Positions 48,960-61,600 of a DNA stretch of 64,000 bases are shown here, piece by piece. Source of the stretch: Pogostemon cablin (taxonomy: Eukaryota; Streptophyta; Magnoliopsida; Lamiales; Lamiaceae); NCBI GenBank assembly GCA_023678885.1, contig CM043000.1, forward strand, positions 22,738,729 to 22,802,728. The letters are read 5' to 3'. The notes under the pieces are model-generated. The model did not search any database. It saw nothing but the letters and a program-made list of their open reading frames with translations, and was not told the DNA's origin. The first letter of the stretch is position 1; each line of letters opens with the position of its first letter. Both the position numbers and the translations under genes were made by a program.

Positions 48960-49840
48960 ACTATATACTCTATCCGTCCCACCCAATGAGTCAAATTTTT
49001 CATTTTAGGCATTCAATTTTTCCGTTTTAGGCATCCCACCCAAAGGCCATATTTTCTTTTTTTTTACACACATGAGACCCAAAGAGTCAATTTTTTTTTC
49101 ATTTTAGGCGTCCCACCCAAAGAGCCATGTTTCCTTTTTTACACACATGAGATAGGCGTCCCACCCAAAAAACCATCTTTTACCCGCTAATAATTAAAAT
49201 CCACCTGCTAATAATTAAAATATGGGGCCCACATCCAAATGTAAAAAACAAAAGGTACCCTTTGGGTGCGGCACTATACCCTAATCCTTAAATTCTAGGG
49301 GCAATGATTGGATTTAATTCTCCTCTTACGTGTCAATCACTTAATGCGCCATCTTTCATATTTTACACATATGAGATCCACCCGCTAAAAATTAAAATCC
49401 ACACGCTAAAAATTAAAATATGGGGCCCACATCCAAATGTAAAAAAAATATGGGGCCCACATCCAAATGTAAAAAAAAAATATGGGGCCCACATCCAAAT
49501 GTAAAAAAAAAGTACCCTTTAGATGCGATACTGTACCCTTACGTGTCAATCACTTAATGCACCATCTTTCATTTTTTACAAACATGAGATCCACCCGCTA
49601 ATAATTAAAATCTACCCGCTGATAATTAAAATATGGGTCCCACATCCAAATATAAAAAACAAAAGGTACCCTTTGGGTGTGACACTATACCATAATCCTT
49701 AAACTCTAGGGTTTAATTTCCATCTTACGTGTCAATCACTTAATGCGTGACACATAATCCTTAAACTCTAGGGGTTTAATTCCCCTCTTACGTGTCAATC
49801 ACTTAATGCATGACACAAAATCCTTAAACTGTAGGGTTAT
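48960..49840. repeat. Nested tandem repeat, ~200-bp units with a 31-bp inner repeat
   Basis: About three long units share CCACCCGCTAATAATTAAAA, GGTACCCTTTGGGTGCG and CTTACGTGTCAATCACTTAA. Within the middle unit, TATGGGGCCCACATCCAAAT is repeated three times in a row (about 49420-49505), each followed by an A run. Non-coding. Confidence 0.75.
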
Positions 49841-50224
49841 GTTCGTTTTCAGATTTTAAATCCAGGTTTTGATTTTCCAAAACCTACATTCAAATTTTAA
49901 AAACCTTCCCTATATATACCTACTACATTCTCTCTCTTTAATGAATACACCTTCTCTCTTTATCTCTCCTCTCTCATGTAACTTTTTAAATAAATTAATA
50001 CATTGAGTTGACATAAAGTTAAAACCTACCATACTCAAAACCCAAAACAAACCTAGAACACAATATTCATGGTTTTCAACTCTCACATAATCCTAAACCA
50101 AACATCACCTAAGAGTTTAATTTCCCTTTAGCACATGAGATGATGCACGAAAAGACGCAGAAGATAATTTCTATATATATAAACCTCCTTGTTAAGCATT
50201 AGGCCACTAAAGGATTTTAAGATA

Positions 50225-50228
<4 letters not shown>

Positions 50229-50275
<47 letters not shown>
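50229..50275. repeat. (TA)n microsatellite
   Basis: An uninterrupted AT dinucleotide run of about 46 bp. Confidence 0.95.
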
Positions 50276-50276
<1 letters not shown>

Positions 50277-50407
50277 TACTCATTATTAAATATATTCAGG
50301 GGTCCAATGCCCCTTCCCCCTACGTACATCCGCCCATGTTCGCGGATAAAATTAAGAAAAGTGTTTAACCTACTTTATTTGACAATTGTCACAAATATAA
50401 ATATATA

Positions 50408-50640
50408 CTCCCTCCATCCCATTTCAATATTTACGTTTACTTTTTGCATGTTGATTAAGGAGCATACTATTTTAATAGATAGTGGGTGAAAAAATATAAT
50501 ATTTAATGCAAAATGGGTAGGTGTATTAGTGTTGGATGATATATTAATTGTTTTAGGTGGGTCCCCTATTTTAAAAAGGAAATATAAATATTGAAATGAG
50601 ACGCGCAAAATAGAAATGTAAATATTGAAACGAGAAGGAA
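50408..50640. mobile_element. MITE upstream of LIL3
   Basis: The left end CTCCCTCCATCCC follows TA; the right end GAAACGAGAAGGAATA is degraded. Sister copy of the MITE at 26818-27023. It ends about 240 bp before the LIL3 start codon. Confidence 0.8.
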
Positions 50641-50881
50641 TATATTTTAAAAAAAATTGAATTTGATATTAACAAGCAAATTCATTAATAGCTAGGTAAG
50701 TCCACATTTATGAAGGACCGAAAATAACAGGGCAAGTACCCGAAACGAAGTGAAGCTACGAAACAACCCTCAATCGTATTCTGCGGCTGAAAATCAATCG
50801 CATTAATCATCATAAAAGCCGTGCTCTAAAACTCTCTCCCTCTTTTCTTTTCTCAAGCTCACTGCATCCCAATTTCTAACC

Positions 50882-52826
50882 ATGTCCATGGCAATCTTCT
50901 CCTCGAAACCCCCGACTCTCGCCCCTCCGCCTTCCCAGCTTTCTCATGGGAAACCCCATTTTACTTTTAGGCCTAATCTTCTTCTCAAACCCACGAAAGG
51001 ACTTCAATTTCAGCTGGTAATGAGCGCTGATGTTAGTTCCGGTGTGGTTTCTACTGTCCCGGAGGAGACACCTTCTATGGGTTCTGATGAGTCTGTTGGC
51101 TCAAATGGGTCTCCGCCAGCTGCGACGGTGGATCCAGTCTCGGTGGAGACTGTGAACTACTTTCAGGACGCTAGATGGGTTCGAGGAACATGGGATTTGA
51201 AGCAGTTTGCGAAAAATGGGGAGACTGATTGGGATGCCGTCATTGATGCTGGTGACACTCTAAATCTACGTGCATTATTTTCTTTTTTGTACTTGCTATT
51301 CTTTCTCTGTTCTACTCAAACAAAATTGAGTTCTTTAGTTAAGTTTTGATTGGACAGTGCCGTAGGAAATGGTGGAATTAGTTAGTTGATCGATGTAATG
51401 TGGTTTCCTTTCTTGCTATGCCATTAGTCCTCACTAACAGTCAGCATTGATCTTTGTAGACTCAGATGAATAAAATAAAACCATATACTTTCAGCAAAAT
51501 TATTGACTGCGTAATTTTTCTAAGGACATCTAATCTTCAAGATTGGTTCTGAAGAGATATTTTGCATCAAGGGACTGAACCCTTCCGAGATTTGAATTTT
51601 TTGATTTTGTTACAAAAAAACCTGGAGAGGAAACTGATTTTTGTGTTTCTTAGTGTTTTGTCAAACCAGCACGTTCAATCTTAATCAGTTAATCCCTTTT
51701 TCTTCATAGATATGCTAGTTTCGTTACAAAGAAACTTTTATCAGGTTTAACTTGTATTTGTGTTCTCGACTTCACTGTCTTGAATATTCTGTAAGAATTG
51801 AGGTTGAACTTATTAAAAAACTTGCGACTGTATAGTTTTCCTTTTATCAGTTCGAACATCTTTGATGTAATTGTTATTCAAACTAGTGGGATGCATCAAG
51901 TGTCACTTATAACTCTATACGTGGATAAATCATTTACAGAAGTCAAGAGGAGGAAGTGGATGGAAGACAATCCACAGTCATCAAGCAATGAAAACCCTGT
52001 TATTTTCGACACTTCCATTATTCCTTGGTGGGCATGGATGAAAAGGTTTCATCTTCCTGAAGCTGAGCTGCTTAATGGTTGGTTTCAGATCTCTTGGAGG
52101 CAGTCTTTTTCTTAGCCACTTGTGATAGAACAAAGATATATATTACTTCTTTAGTCAAACGGAGGGACGGATTTGATACCACTATGAACAGGCCAAATCG
52201 ACCGTGATTTTTTTTAAATCTTCGCCCTCTTGCATGTGCACTATCAAAACTTAGCCGAATCAACCTAGTGATTTTTTTTAAATCTTCGACCTCTTGCATG
52301 TGCACTATCAAAACTTAGCCGAATCAACCTAGCAGGTAAACAACAGAAACTGGCTTTCCATCTTCATTGGCTAGACAACCAAAACAAGAAGGGCATTGCG
52401 TAGTTTGGCCAAAAAAGTGTTCATGGCTAAGAAAGAATGAAATTTAAGAATGAGTGTTTTTTCTAGAACATGTGGCTAAGTTAGGAAATCCCCTTTCAAA
52501 ATCTCATTTGCATTGTGTTCTGAGATTCACGGTTACACTAGATGTCATCCGACTAAGTTGATCAACTTTATGCAGGTCGTGCTGCAATGATTGGATTCTT
52601 CATGGCCTACTTAGTAGACAGTTTAACAGGGGTAGGCCTTGTTGATCAAATGAGCAATTTCTTCTGTAAAACACTATTATTCTTGGCTGTAGCAGGTGTT
52701 CTCTTCATACGAAAGAATGAGGATATCGAAAATCTCAAGAAATTATTTGATGAGACAACGTTTTACGATAAGCAGTGGCAAGCGGCTTGGCAGGATGAGA
52801 CACCAAGCAGTCCTGAGAAGAACTAG
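50882..52826 (+). CDS. LIL3: Light-harvesting-like protein 3 (LIL3), chloroplast
   Basis: Three exons: 50882-51251, 51940-52077, 52576-52826; 759 nt, 252 residues, as expected for the family. LIL3 is a thylakoid protein of the LHC superfamily that binds geranylgeranyl reductase (and, from the literature, protochlorophyllide reductase) and stabilises chlorophyll phytylation. Residues 1 to about 45 form the transit peptide. The conserved WVRGTWDLKQF and WDAVID motifs are near residue 100, then KRRKWMEDNP and FDTSIIPWWAWMKRFHLPEA. The LHC-type helix is about 166-193 (ELLNGRAAMIGFFMAYLVDS) and a second helix about 203-220 (CKTLLFLAVAGVLF). The tail is charged (YDKQWQAAW). All conserved motifs are intact. 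The start sits in the context ACCATGTCC. Intron 2 has a 64-bp tandem duplication. Confidence 0.97.
52204..52331. repeat. 64-bp tandem duplication in LIL3 intron 2
   Basis: Copies at 52204-52267 and 52268-52331, each beginning GTGATTTTTTTTAAATCTTC, differ at about one base. Confidence 0.85.
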
Positions 52827-53410
52827 GGACTTGCAGTGTAATTTTTTTAATGCTGTTTGTTGTAATCTGTGACAAATACCTATTTTGTTTTGTAGACTTT
52901 AGTACTATGTGATGAGTGCTGTTTCGCCTATGATTATTGACTTGACTTTAACACCTTCAATTTAAGATACACAAGATGTAAAACCTTATATCACGCAACT
53001 CGACTCGATGTTTAGGAGGCGTTGGTTTATTATAAGGAATTGGAATGATAATGGTAATGGTAATGATAGTAGTAAGGAATGGTAAAATGTATGATCTTTA
53101 TAATTGTGTTGTTTGATTGATAATGAGAATCATTATCATTACTATTGATTTTGTTTGTTTATTCACAATTTCTTTGAGAATGGAATCAATTTTTTTTTAA
53201 AATTATTTTATTTCAGAAAAATAGTAATGCTGAAATAAATTTTATTACAGTATTCTTTTGTTATTAAAAAAATGTTATAAAAGAGAAAAATGAGTATAAA
53301 AAATTTCAAATACATTCATGCTGGGAATGAAAGTGAAAGTAGTCAAAATGTTGAGGAATGATAGTTTTTTACTTTTAGGGTATGAAATTCACTATTCTCC
53401 AACCAAACTA
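52827..53410. other. LIL3 3' flank
   Basis: Contains the presumed 3' untranslated region and a GGTAATG/GATAATGG-rich stretch near 53045-53085. No gene. Confidence 0.45.
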
Positions 53411-53633
53411 CTCCCTCTGTCCGCTTCTAAGGTATCCATTTATTTTTTAAGATAGTTCTAAGATCTTTATTTGCTTTTTGCACGTGGATTAAAAAGAATT
53501 ATTATTATAGGTAAAGTGGGCAGTTGTATTAGAAGAAAGTGGTGGGTCATACTATTTTTACTAAATAGAGGAAATTGATACCTTTGAAGCTAACACCAGG
53601 TGAAATGAATACCTTAGAAGCGGACAGAGGGAG
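53411..53633. mobile_element. Stowaway-like MITE
   Basis: The ends CTCCCTCTGTCCGCTTCTAA and TTAGAAGCGGACAGAGGGAG are near-perfect inverted repeats flanked by TA. It lies about 260 bp upstream of the MPV17-family exon. Confidence 0.92.
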
Positions 53634-53893
53634 TACAATTTTTCATTCCATTCTCATACCCCTGTTTAAGAGTACACAAACAAACAATCCCTTAATAAAA
53701 GGATCACACCCTCTCAAAACCTGCGTTTCAAAAACAGGTTGTGAGCTACTTATAATAAGCTGTTTAAGAGGGCAAAGTGAAATATGAAATACACAATTCG
53801 GGCCAGTTTGGACCTGGGAGAGCCAAACGCCCTCCAGAACTCAAACCCACATTCCAAAAGTTAGTCAGCATTGGAAGGCGACAAAGGGTAACG

Positions 53894-54213
53894 ATGCTGG
53901 CGCTGACCCGGAAATTCCATCTTCTTCTTCTACTCCGAGGGTCAAATGTCTGTCGCACCCGAATCGGGATTCCAGTTTCAAACCCACTTCACTTTAATAG
54001 GAGCTCTCTCGCTACAAATACTCTGCCTTCTGCTAACGGGTTTAAAGTCTTTGGTCCTCCCGATTTCGGGTTTAAGCATTCCAGCCTTCTTACTTCATGG
54101 GTTTTGAGCGGCGATGGTGGTGGAGTGGGAGGCTCCGGCAGTGGAGGTTCCGGTGATGTAGGTGGCAATACTGGTGGCGGGACTGGTGGGAGTAATTGGT
54201 CATTCCTTTCATG
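53894..54213 (+). CDS. First exon of an MPV17/PMP22-family gene (partial)
   Basis: 106 codons plus two bases from the ATG at 53894 to a donor ATG|GTAAAA. The sequence has a basic, hydrophobic N-terminal leader suited to organellar import, then a long Gly-rich linker (about residues 72-100), and ends with NWSFLSW. That is the start of the MPV17/PMP22 core in the Arabidopsis At5g19750-type protein. MPV17 proteins are four-helix organellar inner-membrane proteins. None of the downstream exons is visible in the remaining 9.8 kb, which is LINE and telomere-type repeat. The gene may continue beyond the window or be cut off. An in-frame upstream ATG at 53777 lacks leader character. Confidence 0.75.
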
Positions 54214-54623
54214 GTAAAACACTTCTTTTAACTAAAAAATTCTCCGTTTCGCTCTCTTCTATTTTCATGCCTGTGAACCAGAAAGTTTCTTTTTTCTCGT
54301 AAATTAGTGAACTTGAAAATTGCATTTTGGAAACAACATCTTTTATTAGGTCCTCCGTGTTGGTTAAGGTGTGATGCAAAGGTTCCAGAAAGAGTTTGCT
54401 AACATATTTCGTGTCACTTAAGTTTAGCTAAAGCATCTGCCATTTGACATGTTCTTCGTGATATTCTGGGAGAGAGAGGCCTAAATTACTTGCCAATATT
54501 CTGTGCCAACTGCAGCAAAACAAACTTTATATATATGCAATCAGGTTCATTTTAGGAATGTGGTAGGAGATTTGCTTCTTGTTACAGAAGTTCTACCCCC
54601 TTAATTAACTCCTATCTTATTTG
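54214..54623. other. Beginning of intron 1 of the MPV17-family gene
   Basis: Low-copy-looking sequence without exon signals, ending abruptly at the telomere-type tract. Confidence 0.5.
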
Positions 54624-54667
54624 GGGTTTAGGGTTTTAGGGTTTAGGGTTTAGGGTTTTAGGGTTTA
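54624..54667 (+). repeat. Interstitial telomere-type tract T1 (TTTAGGG)n
   Basis: About six units mixing GGGTTTA and GGGTTTTA, G-rich on the plus strand. It forms the 3' boundary of LINE A. Confidence 0.93.
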
Positions 54668-57600
54668 GTGAAATTGGTAAATGTTATTTCACTGGAAACA
54701 GTTACATCGAGTACTTACGTACGATGCGAATACAATGTCTAGCCACCCTATACAACCTACTTAAGCAAAATGCCGAAGGTGAATAATAATAAAAACTTCA
54801 TGAATTCATATACAAAGACGCTATCTGAAGTTTGATTTTATCTGCAATGTAATTCGGAGACAACATCCTTGTGCCATGCTGAAGGGCATTCCTTTCCATC
54901 CATATGTGGTAGATCGTGGTTGCAAAAGTGATGAAAAGTAATCTTCTTGCTTTTTTGTTGATCCTCGTATCTTGGAGTATCTTTCTGAAGGCATCTGTGA
55001 CTGAAATTAGCCTTCGTCTTCTCCATCCAATTCATCTTCTTATTTGATCCCAAATATATGTGGTGTAAGGGCAGTGGAAGAAGATGTGCGATGTGGTCTC
55101 CTTATCAAAGCAAAAACCACATCGTTTGTCGTCTCCCGTGCACCACACTCTATCCTTTGTAGCAACTCTGTCTCTATGCACCAGCCAAAGTCTGAAGCTG
55201 TATTTCCTCACAATCCATTTGTGCCAGATCTGTTTGTAGACAAAGCTCGAGTCCGCTGTGTATCTACTTCTCAAATGATCATACATGCGACTAGCTTTTA
55301 ATACTCCACTGTCACAACACTTCTCCATAATATCAATTACTCCTTCACTCCCTTCCGATTCATTCTCAATGGCATTCCTAATGGCAATGAGCACTCTCCA
55401 TAAGTATGTGGAATTATTACCGGGAGAGGTCACCGTCCATGAGGAAGATGAGAAGTAGACAGAATAAATCCTTTCACCCAAAGAGATGAAGCTTCCCTGT
55501 GTACATCCCACAATGCTGAAGCAAGGAGCGCTTTATTCCAAGTGGTGATGTCTTTCAACCCTAGCCCTCCCGCATTCTTAGGTTGTAAGATGTCGTTCCA
55601 ACTCACCGGGCTCACCTTCATTCCCCACAAGAACCTGCGGATTACTGTCTCCACCTTTCTGATCACTACAGTTGGGATTTTAACAATGCCACACCAGAAT
55701 GAGAGAATTCCATATATCCCAGATGTAATCAATTCCAAACGTCCCGTGAATGATAAAAGTTTAGAAGACCAAGTATGTATCATGTTGTTAATATCATTCA
55801 GAAGGGGTGTAAAATCCTCCACTCCTATTCTCTTGCTACAGATAGGGATGCCCAAGTATTTGAAAGGAATGGTACCTGTGTTATAAGGAAGAATATGAGC
55901 AATACGACGTCGGGTTCGAGTCAAGACTCCCGAGATAATTAGGTTAAGTTTTTGAGGATTCGCATTTAACCCAAAAACTTCAGAAAACCTTTCAAAATCC
56001 TGTCTATACATCTAGCAGTAGCCACATTTCCATAACCCACAATCAAGAGATCATTCGCAAAGATTAGGTGTAAAACATCTATACGTTTACAAATTCTAGA
56101 ATGGAATCTGTATTCATGTAGATCTACTGCTCTCCTCATCAATCTACTAAGGTACTCCATGCAAATAACAAAAAGGAGGGAGGAGATCGGATCACCTTGT
56201 CGGAGACCTTTCTTACCTTTGAAGAAACCCTCCGATTTGCCATTGATGAGTAATGAGTAAGAAGGGATAGTAACACACTGCTCAATCCAAGTACGGAACC
56301 TAGAGGGAAAACCTAGGCCCGTAAGCAATTCGAAGAGATACTTCCAGTTAACCGAGTCATAAGCTTTGGAAATGTCCACTTTGACTGCCATTCTTGGTGA
56401 GATATTCCCTGCTCTCTTTCCATAACCCCTGAAGATCTCCTATGCCAGCATCACACAGTCTCTCATTTTCCGTCCTTTAATAAATCCAAATTGAGATTGA
56501 TTTATTAAAGAAGGAAGACAAAGTCTGAGTCGGGTGGCCAAGATTTTAGATATAATTTTGTACACAGTGTTGCAGCATGATATGGGTCTAAAATCTTGGA
56601 CTCTCGGCTCATGATTTTTTTTGGGAATCAAGGAGACAAATGTGGAGTTCAATTGCTTGAGTAACTTGCCTTTTCGAAAGAATTCCTTAACCGCTGCCAT
56701 TACATCATCCCTAACCACATTCCATGCACTCTGAAAGAAAGCCGAGGTGTAACCATCAGGACCAGGCGACTTGTTTTTGTTGATTGACCACAAAGCATCT
56801 TTGATCTCTGCCTCCTCAATCGGTGCTTCCAGGCTGCTAGCATCAACAAAAGAGAGTTTTGGTCCTCTATCTAATACATCCTGCTCGACTGAAGCAGTAG
56901 TCAAGCTCTCCTCACCAAGGATTGATTGACAATAAGAGAGAAAAATATCAATTAATTCTTGGTATAAGGAGGTGGAACCACTATCAGTGTGTAGTGAATA
57001 AATACCATTCCGAGCTCCATTACTTCTAATGAGAGAGTAGAAGTATTTAGTAGCTCGGTTCTGGTTCTTAATGGGTCTGTGTTTGAGAACTTGCATAAGA
57101 AAGTTAGTCTCACAATCCTCCAAATGCTTTACTTTCTTAAGTTCCTCCCTGATCTCCTGATGTAGGTACTGATTATTCAGGTTCGACATAAAAAGGGTTT
57201 GGAGATGATGTAGGTGATCTCTTCCTCGAGCCACTCTTTCAGAGATGTGATTGTAGTTCTGCTTGTGCAATTCTTTCAGTGGCTATTTTAAGTTCTTCAA
57301 CTTATGGCATAGAATGAATTATTTTGTGCCCTCCACATGTACCTGCCAATAAGAAGAAACAAGAGCAATGTATTTATCATGGTAAGTCCAAAAGTTGCAA
57401 AATCTGAAAGGTCTTATATAGTGGGGGCTTGGATTATGAAGGGATGTAATGGATGGGCAGTGATCAGAGTGAGTGCCCTGAGGAAGAAAAGTGGTTTTCA
57501 GATTCCAACCCATACTTCTCCAAAGCTTGCAAGTCATAACTCTGTCTATTTTTGAACAATAAGCTCCATTCGACCAAGTATAGAAGCACCCCATCGAGTC

Positions 57601-58408
57601 AGTATCTTCTACTCCCAGAATAGAACACTTCTCATGCATTTCTCTAGTCCCCGTATTCTGTGCGAGAGTATTTCTTTCTCCTTCAAATCTAACACAATTG
57701 AAGTCCCCTCCAAGAAGCCAAGGCAGAGGGTTGGAGTGGAATAATGATACTAGGTGTTGCCACAAGCTTCTTCTATCCGTATATCTGTTATAAGCATAAA
57801 TGATGGACATGGCAAGCACTCTACAAGTAGTAAGACAACAAACATTCATCGTGATGGATTGATCACTCAATACAAAATTATCCATTTCAAGACGAGTTGG
57901 ATTCCAAGCAACTACAATCCTTCCTCCATTACAGAGGTCAGAGTTGTGAATATGATTCCAACCCGGGAGTAGTTTATTAACTACTTTATCAACAGTCTGA
58001 AGAGAGAGTTTGGTTTCCACTAAACCTGCTATTGCTACATTATGCTCACGCACCAGTTTTTTGAGTGCATTGTGGGTTGGCTTGCGCCCCAACCCTCCTC
58101 TGCAATTTTCCTGCTAATCCAATCTCCGTGATCAACCAGATTCTCCTGTTCATTCTTATCCGTCATTGCCTTATTCTTATTCTCCAAGGAAGTAGTTCTT
58201 CTATGCTTGAAGTTTATGTCCATGGAAGAAGACGACTCACCACTGTAGACTGGAACCCACGCCTTCTTGATGATGCCAGTGACTTGTTTATCTAGGTTGG
58301 TTTGCAAGGGTTCCACTGCTCGATCATGAGCAGAGTAATGCGGGAGGGGGGATCTTCAGGGATAATGGGCTCCATTAGGGTAAGGGCTGTAAATTTGTTC
58401 TGTGTATT
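54668..58408 (-). mobile_element. LINE A: 5'-truncated L1-type LINE with telomere-type 3' tail
   Basis: Closely similar to LINE B along its whole length. It contains the 3' UTR, a broken ORF2 and the last part of ORF1. The 3' end is followed by (CCCTAAA)n in LINE sense, not poly(A). The 5' end breaks in ORF1 at GTATTGGG, where it merges into tract T2. Confidence 0.9.
54838..58092 (-). pseudogene. ORF2 of LINE A (endonuclease-reverse transcriptase), broken
   Basis: Endonuclease 58092-57319 (GLVETKLS, GGDFNCVRFEGER, HSDHCPSI). Reverse transcriptase about 56780-55800. zf-RVT near 55090. Stops between 57319 and 57270 and between 56440 and 56391 are followed by two frame changes (near 56000 and 55450). 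The catalytic motif reads LIFANDLL at about 56049-56066 where LINE B has LIFADDLL, so an essential aspartate is lost. A deletion of about 60 bp removes the ORF1 stop/ORF2 start region present in LINE B. Confidence 0.92.
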
Positions 58409-58560
58409 GGGTTTAGGGTTTTAGGGTTTTAGGGTTTAGGGTTTAGGGTTTAGGGTTTAGGGTTTAGGGTTTAGGGTTTTAGGGTTTAGGGTTTAGGGTT
58501 TAGGGTTTAGGGTTTAGGGTTTTAGGGTTTAGGGTTTAGGGTTTAGGGTTTAGGGTTTAG
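58409..58560 (+). repeat. Interstitial telomere-type tract T2 (TTTAGGG)n
   Basis: About 21 units, mostly GGGTTTA with scattered GGGTTTTA. It separates the truncated 5' end of LINE A from the 3' end of LINE B. Confidence 0.95.
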
Positions 58561-58687
58561 TGAAATTGGTAAATGTTATTTCACTGAAAACGGTTACATC
58601 GAGTACTTACGTACGATGCGAATACAAGGTCTAGCCACCCTATCCAACCTACTTAAGCAAAATACTTAAGGTGAATAATAAAATACA

Positions 58688-61600
58688 TCATGAATTCATA
58701 TACAAAGACGCTATCTGAAATGTGATTCTATCTGCAATGTGGTTCGGAGATAACATCCTTGTGCCATGCTGAAGGGCATTCCTTTCCATCCATATGTGAT
58801 AGATCATGGTAGCAAAGGTGATGAAAAGAAGTCTTCTTGCCTTTTTGTTGGTCCTCATATCCTGGAGGATCTTCCTGAAGGCGTCTGTGACTGATGTTAG
58901 CCTTCGTCTTCTCCATCCAATCCATCTTCTGACTTGATCCCAAATATTTGTGGTGTAAGGGCAGTGGAAGAAGATGTGCGATGTGGTCTCCTGATCAAAG
59001 CAGAAACCACATCGTTTGTCGTCTCCCGTGCACCACACCCTATCCTTTGTAGCTACTCTGTCTCTATGCACCAGCCAAAGCCTGAAACTATATTTCCTCA
59101 CTATCCATTTGTGCCAAATCTGTTTGTAGATAAAGCTCGAGTCCGCTGTGTATCTACTCCTCAAATAATCATACATGTGACTAGCCTTGAATACTCCACT
59201 GTCACAACACTTCTCCATAATATCAATTACTCCTTCACTTCCTTCCGATTCATTCTCAATGGTATTCCTAATGGCAATGAGGACTCTCCATAAGTATGTA
59301 GAATTATTACCGGGAGAGGTCATTGTCCATGAGGAAGATGAAAGATAGACACAATGAATCCATTTTACCCAAAGGGATGAAGCTTCCCTGTGTACATCCC
59401 ACAGTGCTGAAGCCAAGAGCGCCTTATTCCAAGTGGTGATGTCCTTCAACCCTAGCCCCCCTGCATTCTTAGGTTGTAGGATGTCGTTCCAACTCACCGG
59501 GCTTACCTTCGTTCCCCACAAGAACCTGCGGATAACCGTCTCCACCTTTCTGACCACTACAGCTGGGATTTTAACAATGCCACACCAAAAAGATAGAATT
59601 CCATATATCCCAGAACTAATCAACTCCAAACGACCCGTGAATGACAAGAGTTTAGAAGACCAAGTATGTATCATGTTGTTAATGTCATTCAGAAGGGGTG
59701 TAAAATCCTCCACTCCTATTCTCTTGCTACAAATAGGGATGCCCAAGTATTTGAAAGGAATGGTACTTGTGTTGTAAGGAAGAATCTGAGCAATACGACG
59801 TCTGGCTCGAGTTGAGACTCCAGAGGTAATGAGATTAGATTTCTGAGGATTCGCATTAAGCCCAGAAACTTCAGAAAACCCTTTCAAAATCCTGTCAATA
59901 CACCTAGCTGTAGCCACATCTCCATAACCCACAACCAAGAGATCATCCGCAAAGATCAAGTGAGAAACATCTACACGTTTACAGATTCTAGAATGGAATC
60001 TGTATTCATGTAGATCTACTGCTCTACTCATCAGTCTACTAAAGTATTCCATGCAAATAATAAAAAGGAGCGAAGAAATCGGATCACCTTGCCGAAGACC
60101 CCTCTTGCCTTTGAAGAAACCCTCCGGTTTGCCATTGATGAGTAGGGAGTATGAAGTGGTAGTAACACACTGCTCAATCCAGTTACGAAACTTAGAGGGA
60201 AAACCTAGGCCCATTAGCAAATCAAAGAGATACTTCCAGCTAACAGAGTCATAAGCTTTGGAAATGTCCACTTTGACTGCCATTCTAGGGGAGATATTCC
60301 CTGTTCTCCGTCCATAACCCCTGAAGATCTCCTCTGCCAGCATCACACAATCTCTCATTTTCCTTCCTTTAATAAATCCAAATTGGGATTGATTTATTAA
60401 GGTAGGAAGGCAAAGTCTGAGTCTAGCAGCCAAGATTTTAGATATAATTTTGTACACAGTGTTGCAGCAAGAGATAGGTCTAAAATCTTGGACTGTCGGC
60501 TCATGTTTCTTTTTAGGTATCAAGGAAACAAATGTGGAGTTCATCTGCTTGAGCAACTTGCCTTTATGAAAGAATTCCTTAACTGCTGACACAACATCAC
60601 TACCAACCACATTCCACGCACTCTGAAAGAAGGCCGAAGTATAGCCATCAGGTCCAGGTGATTTGTTCTTGTTGATTGACCACAAAGCATCCTTGATCTC
60701 TGTCTCTTCAACCGGAGCTTCCAGTGTACTAGCTTCCACAGCTGAGAGTTTGGGGCCTCTATCCAATACTTCCTGCTCAACTGTAATAGAGGTCGAACTA
60801 TCCTCGCCAAGAATTGATTGATAATAAGAGATGAAATTGTCTATCAATTCTTGGTATGAAGTAGTGGGGCCACTAACAGTGTGAATAGAGTGAATATTAT
60901 TCCTAGCTCCATTACTTCGAATGAGAGAGTAGAAATACTTGGTAGCTCGATCTTGGTTCTTAATGTGCTTATGTTTGAGAACCTGCATAAGAAAGTTAGT
61001 CTCACAGTCTTCCAGATGCCTCTGCTTTTTTATCTCCTCTGCTATCTCCTGTTGAAGATTGGAATTATTCAAACTTGACATAAACAACGTTTGGAGATAA
61101 TGCAAGTGTTCTTTCCCTCTATTCACTCTTTCAGAAATGTGAGAATAGTTCTTTTTGTGTAACTCCTTCAGAGGAGTTTTAAGAGCTTTCAACTTTTTGC
61201 AAAGGATGTATTGTTTTGTGCCTTCTACTTGTACCTGCCAATAAGAAGAAACAAGAGCAATAAAATTATTATGGTTAGTCCAAAAGTTGCAGAATCTGAA
61301 GGGTCTTATAAAGTGGGGGCTCAGAGTTTGAAAGGATGTGATGGAGGGGCAATGATCAGAATGAGTGCCCTGAGGAAGAAAGGTGGTATGCAGGTTCCAA
61401 CTCATACTTCTCCAAAGCTTGCAAGTCATAACTCTGTCTATTTTAGAACAATAGACTCCATTTGACCAAGTATAGAAGCAGCCCGTCGAATCAGTATCTT
61501 CCACTCCCAAAATAGAGCACGTCTCATGCATTTCTCTAGTGCCCGTATTCTGTGCAGGATTATTCCTTTCCCCTTCAAATCTAACACAATTGAAGTCCCC

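Noticed and set aside
53777..53893. Upstream extension of the MPV17-family exon to an earlier ATG
   Set aside because: The added 39 residues lack transit-peptide character, and the ATG at 53894 begins a typical basic/hydrophobic leader.
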